A stretch of DNA of 64,000 nt, from positions 21,264,565 to 21,328,564 of the forward strand of contig CM029671.1 of NCBI GenBank assembly GCA_017311315.1, given 5' to 3'. Origin of the DNA: Dendrocalamus latiflorus. Its lineage: Eukaryota > Streptophyta > Magnoliopsida > Poales > Poaceae. Below are positions 12,201-23,797 of this stretch, one piece after another. Made by a program: the position numbers and the translations under genes. The first letter of the stretch is position 1. Each line of letters begins with the position of its first letter. The notes beneath the pieces were generated by a model. That model did not search any database and was not told the origin of the DNA. It saw only the letters and a program-made list of their open reading frames with translations.

Positions 12201-15200
12201 AGTAATAAACAATAACAAATTATATTATCAACTTTTGAGTCAAATGGAAAGGAAGGTTAATCCTGAATTTTTTAGTCCCATTAATTGGGGATGCAATATG
12301 CAATAATATAATTGCTAAGGTAGTACATGCCAATAGTTTGATACAGATCCTTCATTTTGTACACTCCTGGAATACAGCTTTTAAAAATGATATATTTGTT
12401 TTGCTTTTTTGTCTATGTGCAACATTATTGACAGCTTATATTGATGAATTGGTATGCCATGAATAAAATAGATAATACTGGCTTTCCTAAGGTAAATATA
12501 TGACAAAGCCGCTTGCTACGCATGAAGTTTGGCAGGATATCATTTTTTTTCTTAAGTTTAAGCATTTCCGGATAAAAAGATTAAAGGATTAATAAGTTTA
12601 TTTGCCACCACATTTTGCAAAGTTGCATGCCCTAACAACTGGATAGATGGATGAAAAGTACCTGATAAATAAGTGGGGACTTGCAAAACTGTTTTTCAAA
12701 TATGCACTCTTCAAGAACACTCCTAAGCTTCAAATGGCCCCACTTTTTAATATTGGAGCCCACATGATAACCAGGAACAGATCCGATCAACCTGACCTGC
12801 AAACGATGTAAAATTACTTGAGATTAAATTATGGAAAGATAATTGGTTTTTTTTGGGGGGGGGGGGGGGGGGGGGGGGTGAGCTACATGTGAGCTAGTGT
12901 GATTTAAGTGTTCATATATGTTTCTACCTGCAAGTAAACCCCACGTGCATACAGCCACACAATCAAGCGTGAGGGGTGGTGAGCCTTCTGTGTAGGCAAT
13001 TGGGTATTTGTGCATGCAAGGAGGGAGGAAGGGAAGGACCAAAAGAATACATCATATCATTTAATTGACACATAATGCAGACTGTCATGACTTGTGCCCC
13101 CACATGACACAGACGCTGTAGCAAAATGCACGCTAAGGTTCATTTCAACAACAGCCAAAACAGTAAAAGTGCCCAATCACAGGATCTAAAAATGGATAAC
13201 AAAAGGAACAATGTAGTCATTTTCCGAACCAAAATGGAGAATCCTTCCATGTGATGTATACTTTGTAAGATGAGAAACCAAAAGCTGGTCCAAATGACAG
13301 AAATCTGTTATTCATTTGGCACAACAGAAAAATTACAGATCAAGCGGTCTATTCATGGTGCACCGTGCACAAAATAACATAATTTAGTGCTAATGGCCAC
13401 ATGATTCAGTAATTGCCATCATTTATTGAGCAAAGCCAGAGTTGGTAGAATCTTGCTACCCCAACCAAAATTTAGACAGAAGTGTTGACTTCATTTGATA
13501 TGCTGATGTTCTCTTGTTTTGTTATGTTTTTCATTTTATGTCAGTCCATTAATTGGGAAAAAACAAGAACTTAAGGTTCAGCACAGCACATTAAGCTTAA
13601 AGTAACTGCGAGGTTAAAGAAATGTACTAACCATTGAACTACTATAATCAAATTTTCTAAAGAATGCTGCATTGATGTTGACATCACCAACAACTGGAAG
13701 ATTTACCCTGAACTCAGGCCACTGCATTGTGCATTGTCATGAAGAGAACAATTCAGTTTACAACTCAACATAAACAAGATGGACTTAATAAAATTGCAAC
13801 TTCAGGGGAAACAAACTAATGCAAAAGTAGTAGTCAGACTGAACTGTAAGGAGGGGGTCTCTAAAAGCTAGGCAATTCCAAGATAAATTATGAGGGGGTT
13901 TCTAAAACCTACGCAATTCCAATTTCCAAGATAAACTATGAGGAGGGGGTTTCTAAAAGCTAGACAGTTCCAAGATAATTAATAACACTAGGATTGATCA
14001 GACTATCAGGGAACAGGATAAAACTTGTTCCAGAAGAAAGACCCATGGAAAACCAGATCATGTTTCATGATTTGTAGAAAATGTTTCAGCTTATGTAAGG
14101 CATCTTTTTTACATGGTTTACTAATTTTGGCAACAGATATGACAAGAGCCCAAGTTTATAACATGTTACCGTCAATTCCTAGACCTCTCTCTGACTACAT
14201 CAAGTGCGTATTTTCCCCATTCAACAGTATTTTAGTAAGATGAGAACTTTGGCTTCCCCCGTGTACTCATTCAGTAGTCTGAGAAAACACTATAATTCCT
14301 AAACTAATTCTTTAATATCGACTTGTTCTGAAGTAGTAGAAGACTGGATAAAAACACAAGTTTCTAGTGCCAATTGTGATTATTTCAAAACTGCACATAC
14401 TTATTTACTCCTTTTTCTTCTTATAAGCTCATGTAACTGATGTTCTTTGAAAATTTTAATATAGAATTTTCAAGGCATTGGTAGGGAAACAACATTTATT
14501 TTTTTAAAACACAGCATGTGAATTGAAACAACACTAGAAATCTAGAATTATATATTAATCTCGAAGCAAACAGAGAATACCCAGCTACCTTAAGTGCACT
14601 GAGATAATCGACCAGATCATTCTCAAAAGAAACATTTTTATTAATATCCTTTGCATCTTTCCATGGAAAATCTTGCATCCATAGTCCCTGAGTTTTGTTA
14701 TTCCAGTCAACATATATCAAATTTGCTGTGTGCACAACAACACGAATCCCTCGAGGATATACAAGCAGCATGGCCTTAGAATGATGCGTTCCAAATGAAA
14801 TTGGGAGCGGTGGCTTGTGAAGGACCCAATTTGCAGGCTTCGATTTCTGTCACCCAAGCATGAACATGAAATGAGAAAAAAAGAAACAAGATAATGAATG
14901 GTTTTATCAATTTTGCCACCTTCAAAAGCTCCAATGAAGCACCATCTTCTCCATGTATAACTTGGACATGTGGAACTTTCCTCAAACTTGGACATGCTGC
15001 ACAATGGAATATCTATTTACATTAAGAACAACTAATGTAGATAATAAGGAAAAAGGGCACATTGATATTTCATATTGAACAAAATAATCTGAGCCCATAT
15101 TGCAAATCTCGTTAAGTAAAGATATTTTTTTTACTAATAGCACTTCACTAAGAAGATCAATGAAGTATTGAGAGAAAAAAGACAAGCTAGAATTGGGGGG

Positions 15201-18200
15201 GGGGGGGGGGTCAAATACTCAAATGTACATGTCTTCCTCATCTTGTGTTGCCTTGCATTATTACTATATTCCACAAATACATCATACTTCCCGATTGAAT
15301 AGTAAAAACATATGTGTTTTATTCTTGAAGATTAGCTGCAGCAGCTCAGACCCATGAGCTTTCAGCATTCTTGCATAGGAAAGAGCTTTGGCAAGGCAAT
15401 AACACAAATGACTCTAGAAACCAATAGAAAATGACCACTCTAGTTGTCTGAAATAAAAAAAAGTACCAAAGGAGCTAGGTTGTCACTAGCACCCCCTACC
15501 GAGTAAATAAATAAATTCATACCAATGAATAGTCACACCATAAAGAAAGCATCAGGGAAACTCGAGCAGTTAGGGAACTAAATATTTGTTCAGTGAAAAA
15601 ATGTGAGAAATTTACTTTTAACAATAATGAAGGGACTCCAATTCATCTTTCCAGCCAATACACAGAACTTAAGCACTAGTAGTGCATTACAAACAGGATA
15701 TTTGCAAAATCTAACAAGTTAAACAAATGCATACACGGTAGAGCCAAATAATAGAAGATACCACAGGACATAGTTGGATTCACTGTGTAATGTTCTGAAT
15801 CTGCCAAGTGGCACTGGATTGTTTTTTAAATCAAAACTTTATATTTGATAGAAAGAAAAAAAATCAGCTACCATCATATGAAAATCAACAACCTTACTTT
15901 TATCCTAAATAACTTACCAGTAAGCAACCAATCAATGTCCACCATATAATTTGAGAGTACAGCAATAAGCACTTCACCCTAAGAATTCATTCATCATGTA
16001 AGAACTAACACACTTCTCAATGGAATCTGGCAATGCAGGACCAGTGTGAAAATGGTAAACAACATTTGCTCTATAATTTTTTTGTGAAATAACATGGATG
16101 AAAGGTTCACTGAATATCAATCAGACCAGCAATGTCCTTTGTATAAAATTATAAATTGATGTAACATTTGTACCATAGAGGATATCATTAAACATATAGT
16201 TATGAACCTCTTTAAGGTCCGACTAAGCTCTCTTAGTCGGAACTTAAAGAGGTTCATAACTATATGTTCAATGATACATGGTATTAGGTGGGTTCGGGGG
16301 TTTTATCGGTCTGTGTGAGAAGACCTTCTTCTTAAACATGATGCCTGGGGGGTTTCTTCCCCCCCCCCCCCCCCCCCCCCCCGCAGGTCGAGTTTTTTGA
16401 TACATGGTATTAGGTTAAGTGATCAAGGGAATGAGGGCATGATGAGCATAAGTGCTGTTATGCATGTTTCTAAAAAGTTAACGAATTGGTTCGTATGCAA
16501 CATTTATTCATTAACAGCTCATATCTTAAACAATGCTGTGACATGACATGGTAAACGACATTAAGGGATCAACCATGTAACTTCAACTAAAGAGTTCGTG
16601 TTGAATGAGCAATACCTGTATGACATCCTGAATGGTAACTGAGGAAGTGTTAGCCCATGATGGAAGACCTTGGACACGCATGAGTCGAAAAGTCGATGAG
16701 AGTACACCTTTCAAAGGACCGACAGAGTGTATTCCCTCATTGTTTCTCTTGGAAGAACCAACACTATCAAGTGAACTTAATCTTTGACCACAAGCCATGT
16801 CAGTAACAACTGTACTCTCTTCTGGAAAGCTTTCCTGATTAGAGTTCAGGAAAGGGGTCAACACAAATGTTTGTGTACAATCAAACTCCACCCTACACTC
16901 CTTTGCACACAACATGTTTGCAAAATTTCCAAACAAAAAGAGAGAGAGAGAGAGCCTAACAAATAAGAATTATATTTAGGGAACAAGGATTTACCACTCA
17001 ACCCATATAAGGGGATGGCTATGGTACAAAGTACAAACACTTTTCGGTTAAAGATACTTTTCGACTCATTTCATGCATTTTCCCACTTCTTCCTTTCGTT
17101 TGTAGGGTAAGTGGTGAAATATGAAAAATGTGTTTGTAAAGAGCACCAAAGAAAAAAAAACGGTTGTACCATAGTGGCATAGTCCATAATTACCCTGCAT
17201 AAGCACTCATGATTCATTGGCATTTAAAGAACATGCAAAATAATACATATAGTCCAATATGTACAAGGATAGTTTAGCACTTTAGCTATCCTCCAATCAA
17301 GAGATTTCTCATTAAACTTAAAAACTAAAAGAATAACAAAAATAACAACAGAGCATACATGGATACCATGTCTGGCCCCAAATGTTGTGTCAAAAAGACA
17401 CTCTGAATTCCCACATCTAACTCTTGAATAAATTATTGTTGCAATGTTGAGTTAGTAAATAACTAATATTATATCTGGACTCTGGATTATATATGGATTA
17501 AGGTGTAATTTTATTTCCCATTAGAAAACTAGCTGAATGGCTCGTGCGATTTGCGCGGCTAGCATTGGTATAGTTTTGCTATAACATCAATAAATTTAAT
17601 ATTATTAATTTGATGATTCCCAAAATATTTTGTATATTATTTTTCTGGAACTCAATGTGACCATCAAAATCACAAATAAGCTAAACAAAACAGACTTGTT
17701 GAGCCACTGCAAACAAAAGATTAAGAAACATCACCATCGTATTGTTGATGAGCTACAATCATAAGACAATTACTCATTTATATTACATAAACCAATATTT
17801 CTGGCCTAATTGCTTTGTTTTATCAATAGAACAAGGTATTATAAGATTACATAAGCATTGACAAGTTCCTTCTCTTTGTGTTTGCTCTGTCAGACACTAG
17901 GATCAATTTCAACACTAAAGCATTTTTTAGATAGAAAATAGCCTGGTCAGCTAATAACTACAGGAAATCACCCAAACATAATTTTTATAAAGATCATGGA
18001 TTGGCCTCGTGACAATTAAACAAGCAGCACAGAAATGGATGTACAACAAGAATAGAAAGTCAACTAACCTGTAAAGTTCTTGCCAAAGCCTCATCTTCCA
18101 TAATCTGTCGATTCCTTTTCGCAGCTACGCTATCATCCTCGCTATGCCTCTTCCCCTTCTTAAAGCCACTTGAATCCATCAATGTGGAACTTTTACATTC

Positions 18201-18917
18201 ATCACCCTTCATATATTTCATGAAATAATCACCAGGAATCAACTCCAGGACATCATCATGTGCAATCTTGGCTCTCTCCTGCGCACAAACCTTCCTCTTC
18301 TGCCCCTCTGATTGGACAACAACAGGATTTGGTCCTTCCTACAGATCCATCGACATCAAACTACAACTTATTTTCCAAATCAAAACACATCAAAGCACAA
18401 TCACATAGCGTCATCAACTATCCCTCACGTCTTGCATACTCACCACAACAACTTCAACGGAGCCATCAACCGAGGCATGCAGGCTCAAATGCTTGCGGCT
18501 GACTCTCTTGTCGACAACCACCAAATTGCTCCTCCCAACAACATTGGAGCCCGCAAAGATGGGAATGCTTGGCACCAAGGCATTCGATGAGTCAGCGTTG
18601 TATTTAACAAGGGGAACCAGAGTCCCAACCCTTACCTACAAAACCAACACACCACATACCAGTTAAACAGAACGCATACATCAATCACGCGAAATGAGCA
18701 ATTGGAACTCATCCAATCCCAATTTTTCCCCAAATTATTGAACCGTGTAATACACAGGAAAATCATGATTAAGAGACAGATCGTTGCATTGGAGCGATTC
18801 AATCGGGTTCCAATCACACCTCCACCACGACAACCACCAGGAAAATCGTGTGCGCTCTCTCATACACACAGATAGGAGGGTAAGGAGGAGGTGACTTACT
18901 CGAGAGGAAGATGACAT
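9275..18917 (-). CDS. TDP1: Tyrosyl-DNA phosphodiesterase 1 with N-terminal FHA domain, 670 aa, 16 exons
   Basis: TDP1 hydrolyses the phosphotyrosyl bond that joins trapped topoisomerase I to a DNA 3' end, in the nucleus. Minus-strand coding exons: 18900-18917, 18444-18635, 18069-18338, 16616-16834, 15918-15978, 14920-14996, 14589-14846, 13632-13721, 12662-12796, 11986-12135, 11563-11666, 10512-10565, 9844-9934, 9645-9722, 9418-9559, 9275-9348. They total 2013 nt with consistent phases and GT-AG junctions. Residues about 7-115 form an FHA domain (VVGRSNL, VSRKHLSL). Both catalytic HxK motifs are present: GTHHSKAMLL (H301, K303) and RAMPHIKTFTRYNG (H530, K532). The C terminus is GSVWPRHG. The acceptor of exon 4 was chosen by phase and pyrimidine tract; another site about 80 bases upstream cannot be excluded. 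Introns carry a MITE, a LINE tail, G/C runs and a hairpin, but no exon is damaged. Confidence 0.95.
9963..10438. mobile_element. MITE with long inverted repeats in a TDP1 intron
   Basis: The left end (AAGGAAAGAGTCCAATTTACC and on) and the right end (GGGGTAAAGTGGACTTTCTCC) are inverted copies, and similarity continues inward for over 100 bp, including the CCCCTCAACTTTGA block. At about 476 bp it is non-coding and lies between exons 12 and 13 without touching a splice site. Its family was not assigned. Confidence 0.75.
10861..10955 (-). mobile_element. 5'-truncated LINE tail with 15-bp target duplication
   Basis: On the minus strand the segment reads CAGCTCTCCTGCG, then TCGAG and a run of A, the usual 3' end of grass LINE elements. 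It is bounded by the direct repeat CACCTGGCACCCCCT at 10847-10861 and 10956-10970. Target-primed reverse transcription with heavy 5' truncation explains the structure. It lies in the TDP1 intron between exons 11 and 12. Confidence 0.75.
12855..12878. repeat. Poly-G run of 24 in a TDP1 intron
   Basis: Eight T followed by 24 G on the plus strand. Such runs mutate fast and are prone to sequencing error and G-quadruplex formation. Confidence 0.85.
15195..15210. repeat. Poly-G run of 16 in a TDP1 intron
   Basis: Sixteen consecutive G on the plus strand, between exons 5 and 6 of TDP1. Confidence 0.85.
16191..16268. repeat. Near-perfect 37-bp-arm hairpin in a TDP1 intron
   Basis: Arms 16191-16227 and 16232-16268 are reverse complements with a single mismatch and a 4-base loop. 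Weaker pairing (ATACCAT, TATCATT) extends outward to about 16170 and 16288. It lies between TDP1 exons 4 and 5 and would form a stable stem in either transcript. It could be a transposon foldback or a small-RNA precursor; no family was recognised. The direct repeat TGATACATGGTATTAGGT brackets the sequence that follows (near 16271 and 16398). Confidence 0.7.
16359..16382. repeat. Poly-C run of 24 within an LTR-element-like fragment
   Basis: Twenty-four C followed by GCAGGTCGAG. The surrounding 16290-16420 resembles the untranslated region downstream of the primer site in grass LTR retrotransposons, but no coding sequence or LTR is attached. Confidence 0.6.
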
Positions 18918-18947
18918 GAGAGAGGTTTAGGAGAGGAGCTGGACTCC

Positions 18948-18981
18948 AAACCCTAGGGCTCCAAGTCGGTCTTAAACCCTA
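18948..18981 (-). promoter_or_regulatory. Two telo-box motifs upstream of the TDP1 start
   Basis: AAACCCTA occurs at 18948-18955 and 18974-18981 (plus-strand reading), 31-64 bases upstream of the TDP1 ATG at 18917, in the leader or core promoter. Telo-boxes are common near the start of plant genes tied to cell proliferation, translation and DNA repair. Function here is inferred. Confidence 0.5.
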
Positions 18982-19287
18982 GCTTAACGATATGAGAAAG
19001 AGAGCTCATTTGGTGAAGAGACGAGGAAGGGGAAGAAGACAAAGACGAACTGACGAAGGCGGAAGGCCGCAGCGCAAGCCCGCAGTGTGCAAGCTTTCTG
19101 GTTCTTTTACCTGCACCCTGGAGAATGTATTTATTACAAGAAGCTCCCTGGCAAATTACCAACGAAACAACGCCAGGATCTGCATGTAATTATGCTTCTT
19201 TTCCATGGCAGAATTTATAAATTCTACACTTTTCCTTTCGGAATCGTGCTTGACTGCTTGGGAACAGGCAGTTCGAACCAGCCAGTA

Positions 19288-19513
19288 GATAGGAATAAAT
19301 AAACGGATCAAAAATGAAAAATGTCATCTAATTAATTGTTACCTAAAAATCAAATAGCACTTACCCCATCAGATCTGCTTGAAGAACGATTAGGTGACTA
19401 GATAGGAATAAATAAACGAATCAAAAATGAAAAATGTCATCTAATTAATTGTTAAATAAAAATCAAATAGCACTTACCCCATCAGATCTGCTTGAAGAAC
19501 GATTAGGTGACTG
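19288..19513. repeat. Tandem duplication of a 113-bp unit
   Basis: Unit 19288-19400 is repeated at 19401-19513 with few differences. The unit starts GATAGGAATAAATAAACG and ends GATTAGGTGACT. It lies just upstream of the first recognisable transposase exon and may belong to the subterminal region or promoter of that element. Confidence 0.85.
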
Positions 19514-19556
19514 GTGAGGAGGAAAGAGGAAAAAGAAGACGCACAACAACAAAGAA

Positions 19557-22178
19557 GTGGCAGCGGCGACAAGGAATAGAGGGTGCAGGGGGAGGTGGCT
19601 TCAGGTGCTTAGGGTTGGAGAGGATCAGTGGGACAAATATGTCAAATTAGTTATGAGGAATGAGTTCCAATGTTTGGACCTTGTTGTGTCCATTGATCCC
19701 ACCCCTCATGGTTATTCACCAGAACTAGGTGATCAGGCACCCTTTGACCCTCCGTTACCGGACCTTGCGATGGATGTGGAAGAAGTACCTGAGGTGTCCG
19801 ATGCTCTATCTGCCCCGAAAGAGGTTCAGATTTCTCAACCAGTTCGAGTCAAATGTCGGACTGATTATATCGTGGCGGCCCCTCAGGAGATCCCTTTGAC
19901 CCAGAATCATCCCAGTAAGAGTCAAGCAACACTTTAGTCTTTTCCCGTCATTCCATTCTTTTGTCTCAATCCCATCGTTTTCGTGCTTATGATGCAGGAG
20001 ACATTCCTGATAATGTGGGTGTTCCTCCCGTTGCTCCATCTGGCAACGTTGAAGAAGTCTGCAGGGACTCCAATAGTGTGGATGTTCAAATTGTGGATGA
20101 TCTGGAGCCTTACGAGATCGCAAGGACCGTTGATTCTGATGATGACCGCCCTTTTGGAGAGCTGACCGAAAGTGATATTGAGCTGATCAGGCGTTATTGC
20201 CCTAGCCGGGATCCATCAGTTCATGAATTCAGCGATCTTAGGCATTCCCGTGAGGCTTATGCAGAAGGAAGGGATGACGAGTTGCTAGATGCTCCTGAGG
20301 CCGGGTCAAGCATGACAATTGAGAAGGGCATGGTGTTTGAGGACTTGTCATCATTGAAAAGGTGGCTGCAGGAGTATTCAATGTTTCGTAAAAGGCCATT
20401 CAAGGTGAGGCATTCTTATGTGGAGCGGAGGTACACAGTTGTGTGCGAGAAGGAAACATGTGAATGGAGGGTTTGTGCTAGGAAACAGAAGGACACGGGA
20501 AAGTTCAAGATCACAAGAATCGTTGGCCCACACACTTGTGCCAAAGCAGAGCTCAAACAGAAGCATCGTCAGTTGACCTCTACCATTATTGCCAAGTCAT
20601 TGTGGCACATAGTAAAGGGAGAACCCAATATGAAGGTGAAGACACTTGCTGGAATTGTTAAGGAGAATTTTGGATACGAGATAAGGTATGGAAAAGCATG
20701 GAGGGCAAAGCAACGCATCTGGAAGATGATATATAGGGACTGGGAAGATGGGTACTAGCAGTTGCCAGCACTCTTCAATGCAATCAAAGCGGTTAATCCA
20801 GGCATGCATTATGACTACGTCCCGAAACCAAACGAATGGACTCAAGATGGGATGCAGATATTCTTCCGTGCTTTCTGGTGCTTTGCTCAGTCCATCGAGG
20901 CCTTTCGGCATTGTCGTCCCGTCTTCTCCATTGACGGTACGTTTCTTCTTGGCAAGTACCAGGGCACACTTCTGATAGCCATTTCCTGTGACGCAGACAA
21001 CGCGTTGGTTCCTTTGGCGTTTGCTTTGGTTGAGAGGGAGAACAAAGACAGCTGGGGATGGTTCTTGCGGCTCGTTCGGAGGCACGTGGTCGGCCCTGGT
21101 AGCGAGGTTGGTGTCATATCTGATAGACACCAGGGCATACTTGCTGCCGTACAGGAGCAGATACCGGGGTATCCAGCTTTGCACCACCATTGGTGCACTC
21201 GGCATCTTGCCGAGAATCTACTCCGTAAGGATGGTACGAAGGATAACTTTCATCTGTTCGAGGAGGTCGCTCGAATGCTTGAGGTCAAGTTATTCCAGGA
21301 GAAGTTGGAGCAGCTTAATACTGCAACAAACTCAGAAGGTAGACAGTGGTTGACGGGATTGATGAGAGATGTCGACAAATGGACAAGGGCTCATGACGAT
21401 GGTGGCTGGAGGTACGAGTTTCAGACAAGCAACATGACCGAATCCTTCAATAATTTGCTTAGGGGTATACGTGGTATGCCCGTCAATGCTATCGTATCCT
21501 TTACCTTTTACAAGCTTATTGCCTGGTTCAACGAAAGACACGCACATGCAATGGCGCTACAGTGTAAACAAGAGAGATGGGCGCCAAAACCGAAGCGCCA
21601 CCTTGAAAAGGCAAAGGCGAGGGCTGAGGCACATGAGGTACATTGTTTTGACAACGCCACGGGCACTTACGAGGTTGTAGAAAGGGGTGGTACAACGACC
21701 GATGGAGAGCTCCGGCCGACGAGGAGGCATAAGGTTGTCCTTATTGCTTTCTCATGCACATGTGGTAAACCGAGGCAGTACCACTTTCCATGTTCTCATT
21801 ATGTGGCAGCAGCAAGGCATCGCAACTTTGACTACGAGAGCAAGATACCTCGGGAGTTCAGTGTTGACAACCTTGTGCTTACGTGGTCTCCCCGTTTCAA
21901 GCCTTACCGGGATGAGGGAGAGTGGCCACCATACACCGGGCCCAAATACATTGCGGATCCGGGTAGCCGTTGGAACAAACGTGGAACCAGGAAGAGGACG
22001 AGACACAAGATGGTTATGGATCAGCTTCCAGGAAGAACGAGGCGAGGGAGAGCAACCCCCTTTCTTACTGACCCCGAGCAGAACCAATGTAGCAGATGTG
22101 GTAGACTTGGCCACAATTCACGCACATGTCATTGGCCACTTAGTCAGGTGCGAGTGCTTGTTGTTCGTTATATTTCAT
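19557..22178 (+). pseudogene. Mutator-like (MULE) transposase, interrupted by an amber codon
   Basis: A MuDR-class transposase with the DDE domain, a SWIM zinc finger and a CCHC knuckle. Segment 19557-19914 (LRVGEDQWDKYVKLV) splices by GT-AG to 19998 onward, phases agreeing. Then come the MuDR N-terminal domain (about 20320-20750) and the core, with acidic residues in SIDGTFL, VISDRHQG and SNMTES and the WCTRHLAEN motif. SWIM is CTCGKPRQYHFPCSH; the knuckle is CSRCGRLGHNSRTC. The frame is open to 22178 except for TAG at 20756-20758; the frame resumes directly after it. The position fits a CAG codon changed by one C-to-T transition. No ATG with the usual N terminus was found upstream, so the 5' end is probably missing. 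Element termini were not located. Confidence 0.85.
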
Positions 22179-22309
22179 AGTTCGTCTAGTTGTTTTCCCA
22201 TACAATTTGCTATGTTTCTTGTTTAATTTCTTATTATTTTCATATTTTATGCATGTTCAATTTTTTGTTTACTTCTATGTTGGACTGACAAATTCAATTT
22301 TTTTGTAGG

Positions 22310-23797
22310 ATGGCGCAATTCCACCTGCTAGACCCGTACTACGAGGAGAACCACCGAGGACGGCTCACCGCGGAGGGGAGGGTACTGCCTTAATTACTTC
22401 TTGTACAATTAATTATTTATGTTGATGCATTAACTAAAAAAAATTGGTGTATTCTATACAGGAGCTGCCCATCCTTCGTCCTCGAACCCATGACGGGTTC
22501 CTGGACATGCGGTACGACGAGAGGTACACTCCCTTCCTGGAGAGGGCTGGCCTAGACGCCATCTCTTACCAAGTTCGCCGTGGGTTGACCACCTTCAACC
22601 CCCCGGCCATCACTGCACTGGTTGACAGGTATTCTCCTAAACTATTACTCCACTTGCATGTTCATTGTTTATCGGCTATGTGCGCCTCAAATTCTCTGAC
22701 ATGTAGTTCTCTTTTTTGTATCATGTAGGTGGAGGCCGGAGACTCACAGCTTCCACATCCCTTTCGGGGAGATGACTATTACGCTCGAGGACACTCAGAA
22801 GATACTTGGTGTCGCCATTCACGGCCGTCCAGTGATTGGACCGTGCGTGCCTGCTGGTTGGAGAGCCCGAGTAGAGGCCTTCCTTGGGAGAGAGCTTCCT
22901 CCTGAGGCAGACCATCGCACTTCTGGAGTTCCAATCACCTGGCTCTGGCAGACTTTCGCAGTGTGTCCTGAAGGTGCGGACGAGCAGACAGTTGCCTACT
23001 ACTGCAAGTAGGGGTGGATATCAAGCCAACTCGTCGTCTTATCGAGCTTTTTCTAAAATTGACATAGTTTGATTTAATATCATTTTACATATAATTGCAG
23101 AGCATGGATCCTTCACTTGTTTGGCTGCGTTCTCTTCCCCGACGAAACGGGGGACAGCGCATCGTGGATGTACATCCACTGCCTCACTGACTGGGACACG
23201 GCGGGGCAGTACAGCTGGGCTTCCGGGGTGTTGGCGTTCCTTTACCGCCACCTCTGCGAGGCGTGTCGTCGGACTTTGGCGAACTCGTCAGTAGGTGGTT
23301 GCCTCTACCTCCTCCAGCTGTGGATGTGGTGTCGTCTACCAGTTGGTCGTCCCACGGTTTTGCCTCCTCATCCATGGTTCACAGAGGTTCCTCTTCGTCG
23401 ACATCCGACAGTTGCATATCTTTGAGACCAGGTCTCAGTTCCCTACGCCAGGACGAAGCGGGCCTACCTAGAGTACGCGAATGAGCTAGATGTGCTCACG
23501 GCCTCCAATGTAAGTTAATTCCATTTGGTATCGTGATTTTCATTTCTTAGTATAGTACCTTACAAGTAAATTGTTGCTATGCAGGTTAAGTGGGAGCCGT
23601 ACGCCAAGCAAGAGGTGGAGGCCATTCAGTTCAGCGCACTGTGCTACATAGACGAGGCCCTCTACAGGATGAGGTACCCCCTAATCTGTTTCTATGCTGT
23701 TGAGTATCACCTGCCACATAGAGTTGCACGCCAGTTTGGTATGAGGCAGCTGTGGCCAGTAGCGCCGTTCTCGACGTCTGTGGCCTTGCACAAGTAA
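22310..23797 (+). pseudogene. Plant mobile domain (PMD) ORF behind the MULE transposase, with an internal stop
   Basis: Likely exons 22310-22381, 22462-22628, 22729-23007, 23101-23509 and 23585 to about 23793 join with matching phases. The product begins MAQFHLLDPYYEENHRG and contains the PMD hallmarks WRPETHSFHIPFGEMTITL, LHLFGCVLFPDETGD and GGCLYLLQLWMWCRLPVGRP, so it belongs to the PF10536-type family that travels with Mutator-like and gypsy elements. Its ATG lies one base out of frame from the transposase exon, so it is more likely a second ORF than a fusion. An in-frame TGA at 23423-23425 sits where the frame otherwise continues. After CACAAG (23794) the next exon is missing, so the 3' end is cut or unrecognised. 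Function is unknown; relatives such as MAIN/MAIL1 act in gene silencing. Confidence 0.8.

Noticed and set aside
14717..15004. 95-codon minus-strand ORF near TDP1 exons 6 and 7
   Set aside because: It is a shifted frame of the TDP1 exons; the spliced TDP1 frame contains the catalytic motif.
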